Source of the DNA: Cupriavidus oxalaticus
GTDB lineage: Bacteria > Pseudomonadota > Gammaproteobacteria > Burkholderiales > Burkholderiaceae
DNA: 64,000 nucleotides
Direction of reading: 5' to 3'
Assembly (NCBI RefSeq): GCF_016894385.1
Contig: NZ_CP069811.1
Span: 968,501 to 1,032,500, forward strand
The notes under the pieces are model-generated. The model saw only the letters and a list, made by a program, of their open reading frames with translations. It did no database searches and was not told the origin of the DNA. Positions 45,424 to 58,261 of this stretch are shown piece by piece. Made by a program: the position numbers and the translations under genes. Numbering within the stretch: the first letter of the stretch is position 1; each line of letters opens with the position of its first letter.

Positions 45424-45765
45424 ATGAGCGCATTACCTTCCTGCCCGAAATGTAATTCCGAGTTTACCTATGAAGATGGGGGTCTCTATATTTGCCCGGA
45501 GTGCGCTCATGAATGGTCGGCGCAGGCAGCCGCGCCGGCCGAGGCGGAGGCCAGGGTTTATCGCGATTCAGCGGGCAACGTATTGCAGGATGGCGATACG
45601 GTCACTGTCATCAAGGATCTCAAGCTGAAGGGATCAGCCGGTGTGATCAAGATGGGCACCAAGGTAAAGAACATTCGCCTGGTCGACAGTGACCACGATA
45701 TCGATTGCAAGATCGATGGCATTGGTGCCATGAGCCTGAAATCAGAGTTCGTCAGGAAGGTGTGA
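45424..45765 (+). CDS. PhnA-family zinc-ribbon protein (YjdM-like)
   Basis: This 113-residue cytoplasmic protein has an N-terminal zinc ribbon with CPKC and CPEC ([26 protein letters not shown]) and the PhnA-type C-terminal KOW-like domain: [69 protein letters not shown]. Members are widespread and have been linked only loosely to phosphonate genes; the original phosphonoacetate hydrolase assignment belongs to an unrelated protein. Function uncertain. The ATG at 45424 is chosen because the frame upstream to 45316 overlaps the preceding gene. Confidence 0.88.
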   Translation: MSALPSCPKCNSEFTYEDGGLYICPECAHEWSAQAAAPAEAEARVYRDSAGNVLQDGDTVTVIKDLKLKGSAGVIKMGTKVKNIRLVDSDHDIDCKIDGIGAMSLKSEFVRKV

Positions 45766-45817
45766 CGCGGCCCGGCCCGGCTCTTCAGCACCTGCGCAGT
45801 CGAATGGCTCGGAAGGC

Positions 45818-47197
45818 CTAGTTTCGATCCGCGACGGACAGATGGATCTGTGATTCGCTTGTCTCGGCTGGGGCGCCGTGGTTGAGATCTGCCGATGCCG
45901 ATCGCCTGTGATCGACCAGCAGGATCGCGACCAGGCCGATCACGGCCGGAATGGCAATCGCAATAAGGTTCTGCTGCAGCGGCAGGTTCATGGCGACCAG
46001 TACGCCAATGACGATGGGCGCCAGGATGGCTCCACTGCGGCCGATGCCCAGCGCCCAGCCGAGTCCGGTAGAACGGATAGCGGTCGGATAGAACTGCCCC
46101 GTGTAGGCATTCGCTACGATCTGCGTGCCGATGGTCGACGCGCCGGCAAGGCCCACCGCGAGGTACTGCAGTTCCTCGGGCAGCCTGAACCCGAGGAGCG
46201 TGATCGAGACCGCGGCCAGCCCATACATCGCGGCAAGCACGTACTTGATGTGATACCGGTCGGCAAGCCATCCGCCCCCGACGGCGCCAATCATCGCGCC
46301 GATGTTGAGGACCAGCATGAACGTCAACGCGGAGCCCAGGCTGTAACCCGCGCTTGCCATCAGCTTGGTCAGCCATGAACTCAGCGCGTACACCATGAAC
46401 AGGCACATGAAGAACGCGATCCAGAACATGATGGTGCTGAAGCCCCGGCCCTCGTGGAACAGATGCCGGATCGGCGCGCTGTCGGCCTTGTCCTGGGCCG
46501 GCACGGCGAAGCGATCGGTGGTGGACCACCGGCGGCCTGGTGCGAGGCTGGAAGCAATGCGCCGCAATGCCGCGTCGTCGCCCCTTCTCAGCAGGAATGG
46601 CATCGATTCGGGCAGCGACCTGAGAATGGCGGGGACGAGGAGAACGGGAAGGCCGGCGGCGAGGAATACCGATTGCCAGCCGTACGTTTCGATCAGGCCC
46701 TTGCCGAGGATTGCAGCAAGCATTCCACCGACGGCATAGCCGCTGAACATCAGCGTGACAAGCGTCGCCCGCATCCTTTTCGGTGCGTACTCCGTCATTT
46801 GCGCGACGACATTGGGCATGACGCCGCCGATGCCGAGCCCGGCGAGGAAGCGCGCGACGCTGAACAGCAGGGGGTCCTTGGCCAGGCCGGCCGCAGCAGT
46901 GAAGACGCTGAACAGGACGACGCAGATCGCGATGGCCCAGCGCCGGCCGATCCTGTCTGCCAGGGTGCCGAGAAAGATCGCGCCGAACACCATGCCGAAC
47001 AGGGCGGAGCTGACCATGAGCCCGGCTTGCGCCGGCGCCACGCCGAGGTCTTTCATGATCGAAGGCAGCGCGATGCCTACGACCGCGAGGTCGTATCCGT
47101 CAAAGATGATGATGAGTGCGCACCAGCACAGCACGCGTGCGTGGAAGCGATTGAAGGTGGCCTCGTCGGCCAGTTTGTGGACGTCGATCTGCGACAT
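45818..47197 (-). CDS. MFS transporter of the aromatic acid:H+ symporter family
   Basis: This 459-residue, 12-helix major facilitator has the AAHS signatures IFDGYDLAVVGIALPSIMKDLG in helix 1 (the DGYD motif) and LGTLADRIGRRWA in the loop 2-3 region. Large C-terminal helices include FYPTAIRSTGLGWALGIGRSGAILAPIVIG. It probably imports anthranilate, salicylate or a related aromatic acid for the dioxygenase encoded just upstream in the same operon; the gap to the reductase gene is 38 bp. Start at 47197 by similarity and GGGGG-like region upstream; the longer frame to 47689 is a shadow of the reductase gene. Confidence 0.88.
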   Translation of the reverse strand: MSQIDVHKLADEATFNRFHARVLCWCALIIIFDGYDLAVVGIALPSIMKDLGVAPAQAGLMVSSALFGMVFGAIFLGTLADRIGRRWAIAICVVLFSVFTAAAGLAKDPLLFSVARFLAGLGIGGVMPNVVAQMTEYAPKRMRATLVTLMFSGYAVGGMLAAILGKGLIETYGWQSVFLAAGLPVLLVPAILRSLPESMPFLLRRGDDAALRRIASSLAPGRRWSTTDRFAVPAQDKADSAPIRHLFHEGRGFSTIMFWIAFFMCLFMVYALSSWLTKLMASAGYSLGSALTFMLVLNIGAMIGAVGGGWLADRYHIKYVLAAMYGLAAVSITLLGFRLPEELQYLAVGLAGASTIGTQIVANAYTGQFYPTAIRSTGLGWALGIGRSGAILAPIVIGVLVAMNLPLQQNLIAIAIPAVIGLVAILLVDHRRSASADLNHGAPAETSESQIHLSVADRN

Positions 47198-47235
47198 GGG
47201 GGCTTGTCTCCGGGGTTTTTTCTTATGTAAATGGA

Positions 47236-48513
47236 CTACTGCTTTGCCATGGGAACGTTCGGGTCGGCGAGGCGGTCGGGATCGACTTGCCTGCGCTGCT
47301 CGATCAGGCGGCGTGCGAAGCGGAGGTCGCGCGCGGCGTTGGCACCGACCGCGGCCCGGACGACATCGCCGTCGAGATAGCACAGCACGAAGCTGTCCCC
47401 GCAGGGCGTGCCACGTGCCACCACGCGATGGGATCGCAGCGGAAAGCCGTAGATCTGCAGGTTCACGCCATACTGGTCCGACCAGAACCACGGCAGGGAT
47501 TCCTCGTCGACGGGGAGGCCGAGCGCCGCGCGCGCCGCGGCGACACCCTGGTCCTGTGCGTTCTGCCAGGATTCCAGCCGCAAACGCCGTCCGGCCCACG
47601 GATTCGGTGCCACCGCCACATCTCCCGCGGCGAAGATGTCGGGGTCGGAGGTGCGGCAGCTTCTGTCGACGATCACGCCGCCATCGCATTCCAGGCCGGC
47701 ATCGCGAGCCAGCTCATCGTTGGGCACGAGACCCACACCCGCGACGATGGCATGGCACGTCAGCGTGCTGCCATCGGCAAGCGCCACCACGGACAACCCG
47801 TCAGCGCCTTGCGCAATGCCGGTGATTCGGGCGCCGAGCACGACGCGGGTGCCATGCGCACCATGCAGCCCGAGCAGGTGTTCCGAGATCTCCGGGGGCA
47901 CGGTGCGCTCGCACAGCCGGCTTTGCGCTTCGACGACCGTCACCTCGGCCCCGTTCTGCCGCGCCGTGGCGGCGACTTCCAGGCCGATCCAGCCGCCGCC
48001 AATGACAACGATGCTGCGGCCCGGCCGCAGCTCAGGCGCCAGCGACAGGGCATCGCCGATCGTGCGCAACGTATAGCTCGGCGTCGACTCCGCACCCGGG
48101 ACGGCAAGTGCGCGCGCCCTGCCGCCGGTACACAGGATCAGCTTGTCGTAACACAGCCGTTCTCCATTGGACATCTCCAGGCACTTCGCGCCGCGATCGA
48201 TGCGGACCACTCGCATGTCCGCCCACCACTCCGGCCTGAGCGCTTCGAATGCCTCCGGCTTGAGCAGCCACGTGCTGGCGGGTGCCACTTCACCGGCAAG
48301 CACGGCCTTGGACAGCGGTGGTCGCTCGTACGGCGGGTGGGTCTCGTCGCCGATGAGCACGAGCCGGCCGGTGAAGCCCTCGCTGCGCAGCGTCCGGGCG
48401 GCCCAGCCGCCGGCCTGGCCCGCGCCGATGATGACGATGGTGGCGGCCGGCGCTGTGGTAGCCGCTATGGCAGCCGCTGTGGCAGCGGCGCCATCTGGTC
48501 GTTCGGAATTCAT
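47236..48513 (-). CDS. NAD(P)H:ferredoxin reductase of the ring-hydroxylating dioxygenase
   Basis: This 425-residue FAD-dependent reductase has IVIIGAGQAGGWAARTLRSEGF (FAD-binding glycine loop), ERPPLSKAVLAGE, a second dinucleotide loop SIVVIGGGWIGLEVAATARQNGAEVTVVE for NAD, and the C-terminal IFAAGDVAVAPNP FAD contact. The protein passes electrons to the Rieske ferredoxin encoded 33 bp upstream. It belongs to the pyridine-nucleotide (glutathione-reductase-like) class, as in anthranilate AndAa-type and cumene/biphenyl systems, not the plant-ferredoxin-fused class. The ATG at 48513 follows AAGGGACGCAC; a GTG at 48543 is less likely. Confidence 0.87.
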   Translation of the reverse strand: MNSERPDGAAATAAAIAATTAPAATIVIIGAGQAGGWAARTLRSEGFTGRLVLIGDETHPPYERPPLSKAVLAGEVAPASTWLLKPEAFEALRPEWWADMRVVRIDRGAKCLEMSNGERLCYDKLILCTGGRARALAVPGAESTPSYTLRTIGDALSLAPELRPGRSIVVIGGGWIGLEVAATARQNGAEVTVVEAQSRLCERTVPPEISEHLLGLHGAHGTRVVLGARITGIAQGADGLSVVALADGSTLTCHAIVAGVGLVPNDELARDAGLECDGGVIVDRSCRTSDPDIFAAGDVAVAPNPWAGRRLRLESWQNAQDQGVAAARAALGLPVDEESLPWFWSDQYGVNLQIYGFPLRSHRVVARGTPCGDSFVLCYLDGDVVRAAVGANAARDLRFARRLIEQRRQVDPDRLADPNVPMAKQ

Positions 48514-48546
48514 GTGCGTCCCTTGTGGTTGCGTGACCGGCACGCC

Positions 48547-48861
48547 TCAGCCGAGGTCGAGGTAGACCTTGTCACCGTCGATCCGGACCGGATAGGTACG
48601 GATGCCTTCGGTCAGCGGGGCGCACATCGCTGCGCCGTTGCGGATGTCGAACCTGCCCTGGTGGAGCGGGCATTCGATCTCGTGTCCTTCAAGAAAGCCC
48701 TCGCACAGGCGCGCGTGGCCATGCGTGCAGACGTTGTCGGTGGCATAGACGTCGCCGTCGACGCCGTACAGGGCGATCTCCTTGCCTTGCACGGCGACGG
48801 CGATCACGTCGTCCTGCGGGATGCTGGACAGCAGCGCCGCCTCGATCCAGGTTTCAGTCAT
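48547..48861 (-). CDS. Rieske-type [2Fe-2S] ferredoxin of the dioxygenase
   Basis: This 104-residue soluble electron carrier has the Rieske ligands [11 protein letters not shown] (Cys-x-His) and CPLHQGRF (Cys-x2-His). It shuttles electrons from the FAD reductase to the alpha subunit. It is between the beta-subunit and reductase genes in the leftward operon. Length and motif spacing fit the naphthalene/anthranilate-type ferredoxins. Confidence 0.9.
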   Translation of the reverse strand: MTETWIEAALLSSIPQDDVIAVAVQGKEIALYGVDGDVYATDNVCTHGHARLCEGFLEGHEIECPLHQGRFDIRNGAAMCAPLTEGIRTYPVRIDGDKVYLDLG

Positions 48862-48873
48862 GAATGGCTCCTG

Positions 48874-49344
48874 CTAGATGGGGTAGATCAGCGAGTTGGG
48901 AATCATCTCGCTGTCGAACACGCAGAGGCGTGACGCGAAGCGCCAGCCTTCCGGTGTGCGTACGATGGTGTCGAGGTAGCGGCCAACGTTGTACACATCG
49001 GTCATCTGGTCCGGCTTGGTGCGCAGCACGGCATAGTTCGTCTCGGCAACGATCTTGTCGGCGCTGGCCTCCCGGATCAGCGGCGCTCCGACGATGTGGC
49101 GCTGGTAGTAGGGATCGTGGAACAGCGTCTCCCGGATGCCGTAGATGCGGTCCTTCAGCATCCCCTTGCCTTCGAGCGACAGCGTGGCGAGCGGCAACCC
49201 GCGCTCGTGGTTCTCGCGCGGCTGGACCCGATAGAGGCAGTCCTCGGTGAAGAATTCCGGCCAGCGGTCCCATTCGCCGTTGTCCACGGCGCTGGTGTAG
49301 TCGGCGTACAGGGCGAGCAGCGCGTAGTAGTCAGTGAAGTGCAT
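48874..49344 (-). CDS. Ring-hydroxylating dioxygenase, beta subunit
   Basis: This 156-residue subunit has the NTF2-like fold of dioxygenase beta chains: YYALLALYADYTSAVDNGEWDRWPEFFTEDCLYRVQPRENHERGLPLATLSLEGKGMLKDRIYGIRETLFHDPYYQRHIVG and later YNVGRYLDTIVRTPEGWRFASRLCVFDSEMIPNSLIYPI. It is structural and helps shape the active site with the alpha subunit, from which it is separated by 4 bp. Its sequence style resembles AndAd/NagH-type beta subunits. The Rieske ferredoxin gene follows 12 bp downstream. Confidence 0.88.
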   Translation of the reverse strand: MHFTDYYALLALYADYTSAVDNGEWDRWPEFFTEDCLYRVQPRENHERGLPLATLSLEGKGMLKDRIYGIRETLFHDPYYQRHIVGAPLIREASADKIVAETNYAVLRTKPDQMTDVYNVGRYLDTIVRTPEGWRFASRLCVFDSEMIPNSLIYPI

Positions 49345-49348
49345 GGCC

Positions 49349-50602
49349 TCAGACCTCCATCACCTTGCGCCAGTAGGCGTACATGCCGCGGATCAGGGTC
49401 TCGGTGACCATGTGCTCGGTGTTTTCCGCGGTCTTCCCGCCCAGTTCGGCGATCACGCGATGCCAGGGCTTCTGGGAGAAGCCTTCCTGCGAGCATTCGA
49501 TGGCTTCGCCGTCGTCGGCCGACACGAAGCCTGCGGGACCGAAGAGATTGGCCTGGCGCAGGCGGCGCCGCGTCATGTCCTCGGTATCGTCCTCGAAGCC
49601 GAAGTGCGTCCAGACGAAGTCGAAGGCGTCGGGCCCGCTGGGCTGGATATGGCGCGTGGACACCGAATTGACCTGCTGCTGGAAGATCACGCTCGGAAAG
49701 ACCGTCATCATCACCGCGGTGGGCTCGCCCCACCACGGTTCGTGGACGATGTCGAGGATGCGGTCGTCGTGCAGGGCCATCTGGTCCTTGAAGCTGGACA
49801 CGCCGGAGGTCACGTCGCTCTTGCCGCCCTGGCCGCGGGTGGACACCATCGCGGCATGGCGGAACTCGGCATCCATCACCAGGCGGGCCTTGTTGTCCGC
49901 GCGCCAGAGCCCGAACGTGACAAACCACGTATGCAGCAGGCCGGGGTGGTAGGGATCCTTGATGTTCTCCTGCATCAGCTTCCAGTTGCCCGGAATGCGC
50001 TGCTTGTTGTAGCCCAGGATCTTCAGCTTGCGGCCATTGAACAGGCGGTCGAAGTAGCCGAGGAGGTCCGGCCCGAGATAGGTCTCGAGCGAGGGGACGT
50101 CGTGGTCGAACGACGCGAACACGACCCCGCCTCGCGTCGCGACCTTCAGTTGCGTGAGCCCATGCTCCTGCGGCTTGAAGTCGGCGGGCATGCCACCGTT
50201 GACCTTGCCGTCCTGCCTGACGCCGCGGCGCAGCGGCACCCCTTGCAGGTTGCCCTTCAGGTCGTAGTTCCACTGGTGGTAGGGGCAGTGGAAATCCTTC
50301 CGGTTGCCGCTGCGCTCCCGGCAGAACTTCATGCCGCGATGGGCGCACACGTTCTCGACGACGTTGATCTCGCCGTCCTGGTCGCGCACCAGGATCACGG
50401 AGCGCTCGCCGAGCGTGGTGCGCTTGAAGTCGCCGGGATTCGGGATTTCGGCCTCGAGGCCGACATAGTTCCAGTGACCGCGGTAGAAGCAGCGCTCGAG
50501 CTCGCGCTGGTAAAGCTGCGTGTCCGTGTAGACGCGGAACGGGATGCGGCTGATGCTGTCGTCGGCCCACACTGGGCGGTCTTCATGGGAGGCAGTTGCC
50601 AT
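49349..50602 (-). CDS. andAc: Ring-hydroxylating dioxygenase, alpha subunit (anthranilate/salicylate type)
   Basis: This protein has 417 residues. The N-terminal Rieske domain binds [2Fe-2S] through CAHRG and CPYHQWN (residues near 80-105), and the C-terminal domain carries the mononuclear iron (QENIKDPYHPGLLHTWF contains two of the His ligands). The PNPGDFKRTTLGERSVILVRDQDGEINVVENVCAHRGMKFCRERSGNRKDFHCPYHQWNYDL region is close to AndAc and NagG, suggesting anthranilate 1,2-dioxygenase or salicylate 5-hydroxylase. The order alpha-beta-ferredoxin-reductase fits the AndAcAdAbAa arrangement; that symbol is tentative. ATG at 50602 is preferred to TTG at 50614. A LysR regulator diverges upstream. 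Confidence 0.78.
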   Translation of the reverse strand: MATASHEDRPVWADDSISRIPFRVYTDTQLYQRELERCFYRGHWNYVGLEAEIPNPGDFKRTTLGERSVILVRDQDGEINVVENVCAHRGMKFCRERSGNRKDFHCPYHQWNYDLKGNLQGVPLRRGVRQDGKVNGGMPADFKPQEHGLTQLKVATRGGVVFASFDHDVPSLETYLGPDLLGYFDRLFNGRKLKILGYNKQRIPGNWKLMQENIKDPYHPGLLHTWFVTFGLWRADNKARLVMDAEFRHAAMVSTRGQGGKSDVTSGVSSFKDQMALHDDRILDIVHEPWWGEPTAVMMTVFPSVIFQQQVNSVSTRHIQPSGPDAFDFVWTHFGFEDDTEDMTRRRLRQANLFGPAGFVSADDGEAIECSQEGFSQKPWHRVIAELGGKTAENTEHMVTETLIRGMYAYWRKVMEV

Positions 50603-50852
50603 GGCTGTTTCCAAAGAGGCGAGCGGAATCCGCGCGCGGGCCCGGCGGGCCTGTGCGGCGTCTGTGTGCTTGGGGTGACTTCAGGGAGGGATTCCCCAGG
50701 GCGGGCTATTGCCGGGGAAGGGCGGGATTCATGGGGGCGTCTCCGTATGTCCGTATGTCTTTTCGTATGGAAAGGATCATCGGACATCGATCGCAATAAA
50801 CCAATAGAATCCAGGCTATAGTTGATATTCACAGAATCAATAAAGGTGGCCG
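50603..50852. promoter_or_regulatory. Divergent promoter region of dioxygenase operon and LysR gene
   Basis: This 250-bp intergenic region contains direct repeats of TCCGTATG (50743-50758) followed by TTTTCGTATG, and an AT-rich stretch near 50800-50845. These are candidate activator-binding sites; no clear T-N11-A LysR box was identified. Confidence 0.35.
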
Positions 50853-51755
50853 ATGGAACTGAAGGACGTCGACCTGAACCTGCTCGTCGTGTTCGATCAG
50901 CTGTTGCGGCAGGGGACCGTTTCCGGCACGGCCAGGGCCATGAACCTGAGCCAGCCGGCCGTCAGCAATGCTCTGGCCAGGTTGCGGACCTTGCTGGGCG
51001 ACCAGCTCTTTGTACGGAGCAGCAAGGGAATGCTGCCGACACCACTTGCACAGGAACTGGCCGAGCCGGTAAGCCATGCGCTGGAGTCGTTGCAGGCAAC
51101 GCTGAGTCACAAGCTGACATTCGATCCGTTGCGCAGCGTGCGCGCCTTCCGGATCGCCATGACGGATATCGGCGAGGTGCATTTCATTCCGCCGCTGATG
51201 GGTGCGCTTGGGCAACGTGCGCCAGGCGTGACGGTGACCACGGTGCGCAATACGGCGGTCGACCTGGCGGCCGAGATGAGCCAGGGAAGGATCGACCTCG
51301 CTGTCGGCCATCTGCCTGAACTCAGTACGGAATTCTTTCAACGGCGCCTGTTCCAACAGCGCTATGTCTGCCTGTTCCGCCCCGGTCATGCGATGGACAA
51401 GAAGAAGGTCAGCATGCGGGACTTCGAAGCCGCGGAGCATGTGGTGGTCACGGCGGCAGGCACAGGGCATGCCCGCGTCGACGAGCTCCTTGCCCAGGGC
51501 GGCGTACAGCGGAGCATCCGGCTGCGCGTCCCGCATTTCGTGGCGCTGGCGGACATCATTGCCACCACTGACCTGGTCGCCACCGTCACCTGGACCTTTG
51601 CGGAACGATGTGCCAGGTACTTCGGGCTCCGGTACGTCAGCCATCCGTTCGCGCTGCCGGCTATCCAGATCAATCTCTTCTGGCATGCCCGGTATCATCG
51701 CGATCCTGCGAACCAGTGGCTGCGCAACGAGTTTATTGAACTGTTTTCGGAATAA
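50853..51755 (+). CDS. LysR family transcriptional regulator
   Basis: This 300-residue LysR protein has an N-terminal helix-turn-helix (LNLLVVFDQLLRQGTVSGTARAMNLSQPAVSNALARLRTLLGDQLFVRSSKGM). A two-lobed inducer domain follows, with FRIAMTDIGEVHFIPPLMGALGQRAPG and LAVGHLPELSTEFFQRRLFQQRYVCLFRPGHAMDKK. It diverges from the ring-hydroxylating dioxygenase operon and probably controls it in response to an aromatic acid. An AGGTGG ribosome site precedes the ATG. Known anthranilate operons often use an AraC/XylS regulator (AndR), so a LysR here is a point of difference. Confidence 0.87.
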   Translation: MELKDVDLNLLVVFDQLLRQGTVSGTARAMNLSQPAVSNALARLRTLLGDQLFVRSSKGMLPTPLAQELAEPVSHALESLQATLSHKLTFDPLRSVRAFRIAMTDIGEVHFIPPLMGALGQRAPGVTVTTVRNTAVDLAAEMSQGRIDLAVGHLPELSTEFFQRRLFQQRYVCLFRPGHAMDKKKVSMRDFEAAEHVVVTAAGTGHARVDELLAQGGVQRSIRLRVPHFVALADIIATTDLVATVTWTFAERCARYFGLRYVSHPFALPAIQINLFWHARYHRDPANQWLRNEFIELFSE

Positions 51756-51848
51756 GGTCTCGATCGCGCGCGAGTTCGTAGTCCAGCTGATTCCGGTTCC
51801 CCCGCATTGGGCGTCCTTCGCACGCTACCCCTTGCGCTCGCCTCGATA

Positions 51849-51864
51849 CTGTATAAATATACAG
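51849..51864. promoter_or_regulatory. LexA (SOS) box
   Basis: CTGTATAAATATACAG fits the LexA consensus CTGT-N8-ACAG perfectly. It lies 52 bp upstream of the imuA start, which suits SOS repression of the imuA-imuB-dnaE2 operon. Confidence 0.9.
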
Positions 51865-51915
51865 TTATCGTAAATATCCGATGCCCTCGTCTCCCGAGAG
51901 CGACTTCCACTTCAC

Positions 51916-52830
51916 ATGCCTGCGCAATCGTACGCAGCCCCGCCCATGGCGGCGGAAGGCTTGTTTTTCCCTGCGCCGACGCCGGCCAAGTCCGCAGCCC
52001 CGGCAGCCCCCGCTCCGCGGCAGCAGGCGCTGTCGGCGCTCGAGCAGCGCTATCCGGGCCTGTGGCGCGCCGGCCAGCTTGGCCGCGCCGGCAGCGCAGC
52101 GGTGTGCCCGACCGGGTATGACGCGCTCTCGGCCGAACTGCCCGGCGGGGGCTGGCCGGCCGGCGGCCTGACCGAACTGCTGACCACGCAGGGCGGCGCG
52201 GGCGAACTGCGCCTGCTGCTGCCGGCGCTGCGCGCGCTGGCCGGGGCGGGGCGCCGCGTCGCGCTGGTGGCGCCGCCTTGCCTGCCCAATGCGATGGGCC
52301 TGGCCGCGGCCGGGCTGCCGGCGCGCCAGCTGTACTGGCTGCGCCCGCCCGCCGGCGCGGCCAAGGGTGCGCAGCAGGCCGACATGCTGTGGGCGGCCGA
52401 GCAGGTGCTGCGCAGCCAGGCCTTCGGCGGCGTGCTGGTGTGGCTGCCCACGGCCCGGCCCGAGGCGCTGCGCCGGCTGCAGGTGCTGGCCCAGGCCGGC
52501 GACGCGGTGGTGTGGGCGCTGCGCCCGGCCGCGGCGCTGCGCGAATCGTCGCCGGCGGTGCTGCGCCTGCTGCTGGCGCCGCACCCGGGCAATGTGTTGT
52601 CGATCACCTTCCACAAGCGGCGCGGCCCGGTGCGCGATACCCCGTTGCTGCTGCGCCTGGGCGGGATGGAGGCGGCCACGCGCACGGCCGCCTGGCCCGT
52701 GCCTGCCGGCGCGCCGGCCGCCGCGCGCTCCGTTGTGTCCTCGTCTTCTCAGTCTTCTTCCGATGCCGTACTGGATCGCGGTGCACCTGCCGCGCCTGCC
52801 CCTGGACGCACTGCAGCCCACCTGGCCTGA
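51916..52830 (+). CDS. imuA: SOS mutagenesis protein ImuA
   Basis: This 304-residue RecA/SulA-like protein of the ImuA family participates in translesion synthesis with ImuB and DnaE2. Landmarks are LPGGGWPAGGLTELLTTQGGAGELRLLLPALRALAGAGRRVALVAPPCLPNAMGL, ARQLYWLRPP, QADMLWAAEQVLRSQAFGGVLVWLP and LRLLLAPHPGNVLSITFHKRRGP. It is the first gene after the LexA box, 52 bp downstream, and overlaps imuB by 68 bp, so the three genes probably form one SOS-induced operon. A low-complexity Ala/Pro/Ser tail follows the core. Confidence 0.88.
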   Translation: MPAQSYAAPPMAAEGLFFPAPTPAKSAAPAAPAPRQQALSALEQRYPGLWRAGQLGRAGSAAVCPTGYDALSAELPGGGWPAGGLTELLTTQGGAGELRLLLPALRALAGAGRRVALVAPPCLPNAMGLAAAGLPARQLYWLRPPAGAAKGAQQADMLWAAEQVLRSQAFGGVLVWLPTARPEALRRLQVLAQAGDAVVWALRPAAALRESSPAVLRLLLAPHPGNVLSITFHKRRGPVRDTPLLLRLGGMEAATRTAAWPVPAGAPAAARSVVSSSSQSSSDAVLDRGAPAAPAPGRTAAHLA

Positions 52831-54327
52831 GCCAGCTGCCTGCGGCCCATCCTCCGCCACCGGTACGCTGCACCATGCGCTGCCAGTGGCGGTGATGGCG
52901 CAGGAGCAGGTGGTGCTGGCCAACGGTCCCGCGATGCAGCTGGGCGTGCGCTACGGCATGCGCCGCGGCGGCGTGCAGGCGCTGTCGGCGGACATCGTGC
53001 AGCTGGAGCGCGACCCGGTCGCGGAAGAGGCGCTGATGGAAACGGTGGCGCTGGCGCTGCTGCGCTTCACGCCGGCCGTGACGTTCGACGAGGAGCCGGA
53101 GTCGGCCACCGTGATGCTCGACGTCACCGCCAGCCTGCGCCTCTTCGGCGGCCACCGCGCGCTGTGCCGCGCGGTGCGCGCCTGCGTGCGCCAGCTCGGC
53201 ACCATTGCCCAGGTGGGCAGCGGCCCGACCGCGCACGGCGCCGCCTGGCTGGCGCGCCAGCCGCTGCGGCGCACCCGCCGCGGCGTGGTGCGCCCCGCGC
53301 GCCGGGCGGTGGGCATGGCGCGGCTGCACCGGCTGCTCGACCGCCTGCCGGTCGAGGCGCTGCACACGCTGGCCGACCCGGCCTGGCTCGACGGCATCGG
53401 CTGCCGCACGCTGGGCCAGGTGCGGCGCCTGCCGCGCGCCGGCCTGACCCGGCGGCTGGGCCCGGCGCTGCTGGCGCGGCTGGACCAGGCCTATGGCGAG
53501 GCCCCGGCGCGCTTTGCCTGGTACGCGGCGCCGCCCACGTTCGCGCAGCGCATGGACCTGTCCGGGCGCATCGAATCCGCCGAAGGCGTGCTGGCCGGCG
53601 CGCAGCGCCTGCTGCTGGCGCTGGCCGGCTGGCTGGCGCTGCTGCAGGCCGGCGTCACGCGCTGCGTGCTGGTGCTGGAGCATGAGCGCTACCGGCGCGG
53701 CGTCGATACCGAAGGCACGCCGGTCGTGCTCGGCCTGGCCCAGCCCAGCCGCGATCCCGCGCACCTGTCGCGGCTGCTGCGCGAAAAGCTCGACAAGCTC
53801 AACTTCCACGCCCCGGTCACCGGCCTGGCGCTGCGCGTGGAAGCGATGCAGGCCTGCGTGCCGCAGAGCGACGCGCTGTTCCCCGAGCCCGGCGGCTCGC
53901 CGGAAGACCTGGGCCGCCTGCTCGATACGCTGATGGCGCGGCTGGGCCGCGACAACGTGCTGCAGCCGCGGCCGCTGGCCGACCACCGACCCGAGCGCGC
54001 CAACCGCTGGGTGCCGGTCGACGAACCCCAGCCCGGCGGCAAGGCCGCCGCCATGCCGGGCCCGCTGCCTGAGCGCCCGCTGTGGCTGTTGCCGCAACCG
54101 CTGCCGCTGCCGGTGCAGCAGCACCGCCCCAGCCACGGCGGGCCGCTGGCGCTGCTGAGCCGGCCCGAGCGCATCGAGGCCGGCTGGTGGGACGGCGCGC
54201 TCGCCACGCGCGATTACTTCATCGCCGAGCGCGCCGACGGCCTGCGCTGCTGGATCTATCGCGAGCGCCCCGGCCACGGCGCGGACGAGGGCAGCGAGTA
54301 CCGCTGGTTCCTGCACGGGTTGTTCGC

Positions 54328-54331
<4 letters not shown>
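52763..54331 (+). CDS. imuB: SOS mutagenesis protein ImuB (inactive Y-family polymerase-like)
   Basis: This 522-residue protein of the Y-family polymerase fold is thought to be an adaptor bridging DnaE2 and the beta clamp. The N-terminus PYWIAVHLPRLPLDAL and the palm-like VMLDVTASLRLFGGHRALCRAVRACV are visible. The catalytic acidic pair of active Y-polymerases is not evident at the usual place, in line with ImuB. The C-terminal region lacks a clear clamp motif by eye. Its start overlaps imuA, and its TGA overlaps the dnaE2 ATG (ATGA at 54328-54331). Confidence 0.88.
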
Positions 54332-57720
<3,389 letters not shown>

Positions 57721-58261
57721 GGTTTTTGTTTTTTGTTTTTTGTTTTTTGTCCTGCGGCCTGCATCTGGTGGATATTTGATATGCCCTGGTTTCGCCCCTA
57801 AAGGGGCGAGTCACTTTTGCCCGAGCGGCAAAAGTAACCAAAAGCGCGTTGACGGCCCTGCGGGCGGCCACTCTTATCGTAGTGGGCGACGGCTTTCGTA
57901 CGGGGCTTTGCTTCGTTGCAGGGCAGGACTGCCTGACGCCGTGGTGCGCCACAGCGGTTTGGCGTTGACGTGGTGATTGAACGAGCCCAGAGCTGTGGGT
58001 GGCCCCTGCTGCCGGCGGTATCGTAGGAACGCCTACGGCTGCGCTGCGCGCGGGCAGTATCTCAGGTCCGGGGACGGGCACAGAACGCGTCGCTGCGCTC
58101 GCTTGGCGCTATCGCCGAAGAGCCCTGGCGCCTATCCCTGCCCGCCTGTTTGCTCCCCTCTCCCGCTTGCGGGAGAGGGGCCGGGGGAGAGGGCCAGAGC
58201 CTCCACGAAGTGGAACGCTACCCTCGCACCCCCTGCGTTGAATCAGCGTCGCTAGCTCTCG
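57721..58261. repeat. Repeat-rich non-coding region with two hairpin families
   Basis: This gap starts with four T5-6G units (57722-57750). It then holds hairpins CGCCCCT/AGGGGCG (57793-57808) and ACTTTTGCC/GGCAAAAGT (57813-57835, loop CGAGC), of a kind seen as interspersed repeats in beta-proteobacteria. Near 58155-58180 is the 12-bp-arm hairpin CCCCTCTCCCGC plus complement, the same family as at 8050-8184, with over 30 bp of identity. Reading frames here are repeat-derived, not genes. Confidence 0.65.

Noticed and set aside
57740..57976. 78-codon rightward frame after dnaE2
   Set aside because: It lies in repeat-derived hairpin DNA that recurs as non-coding sequence; no start or motif.
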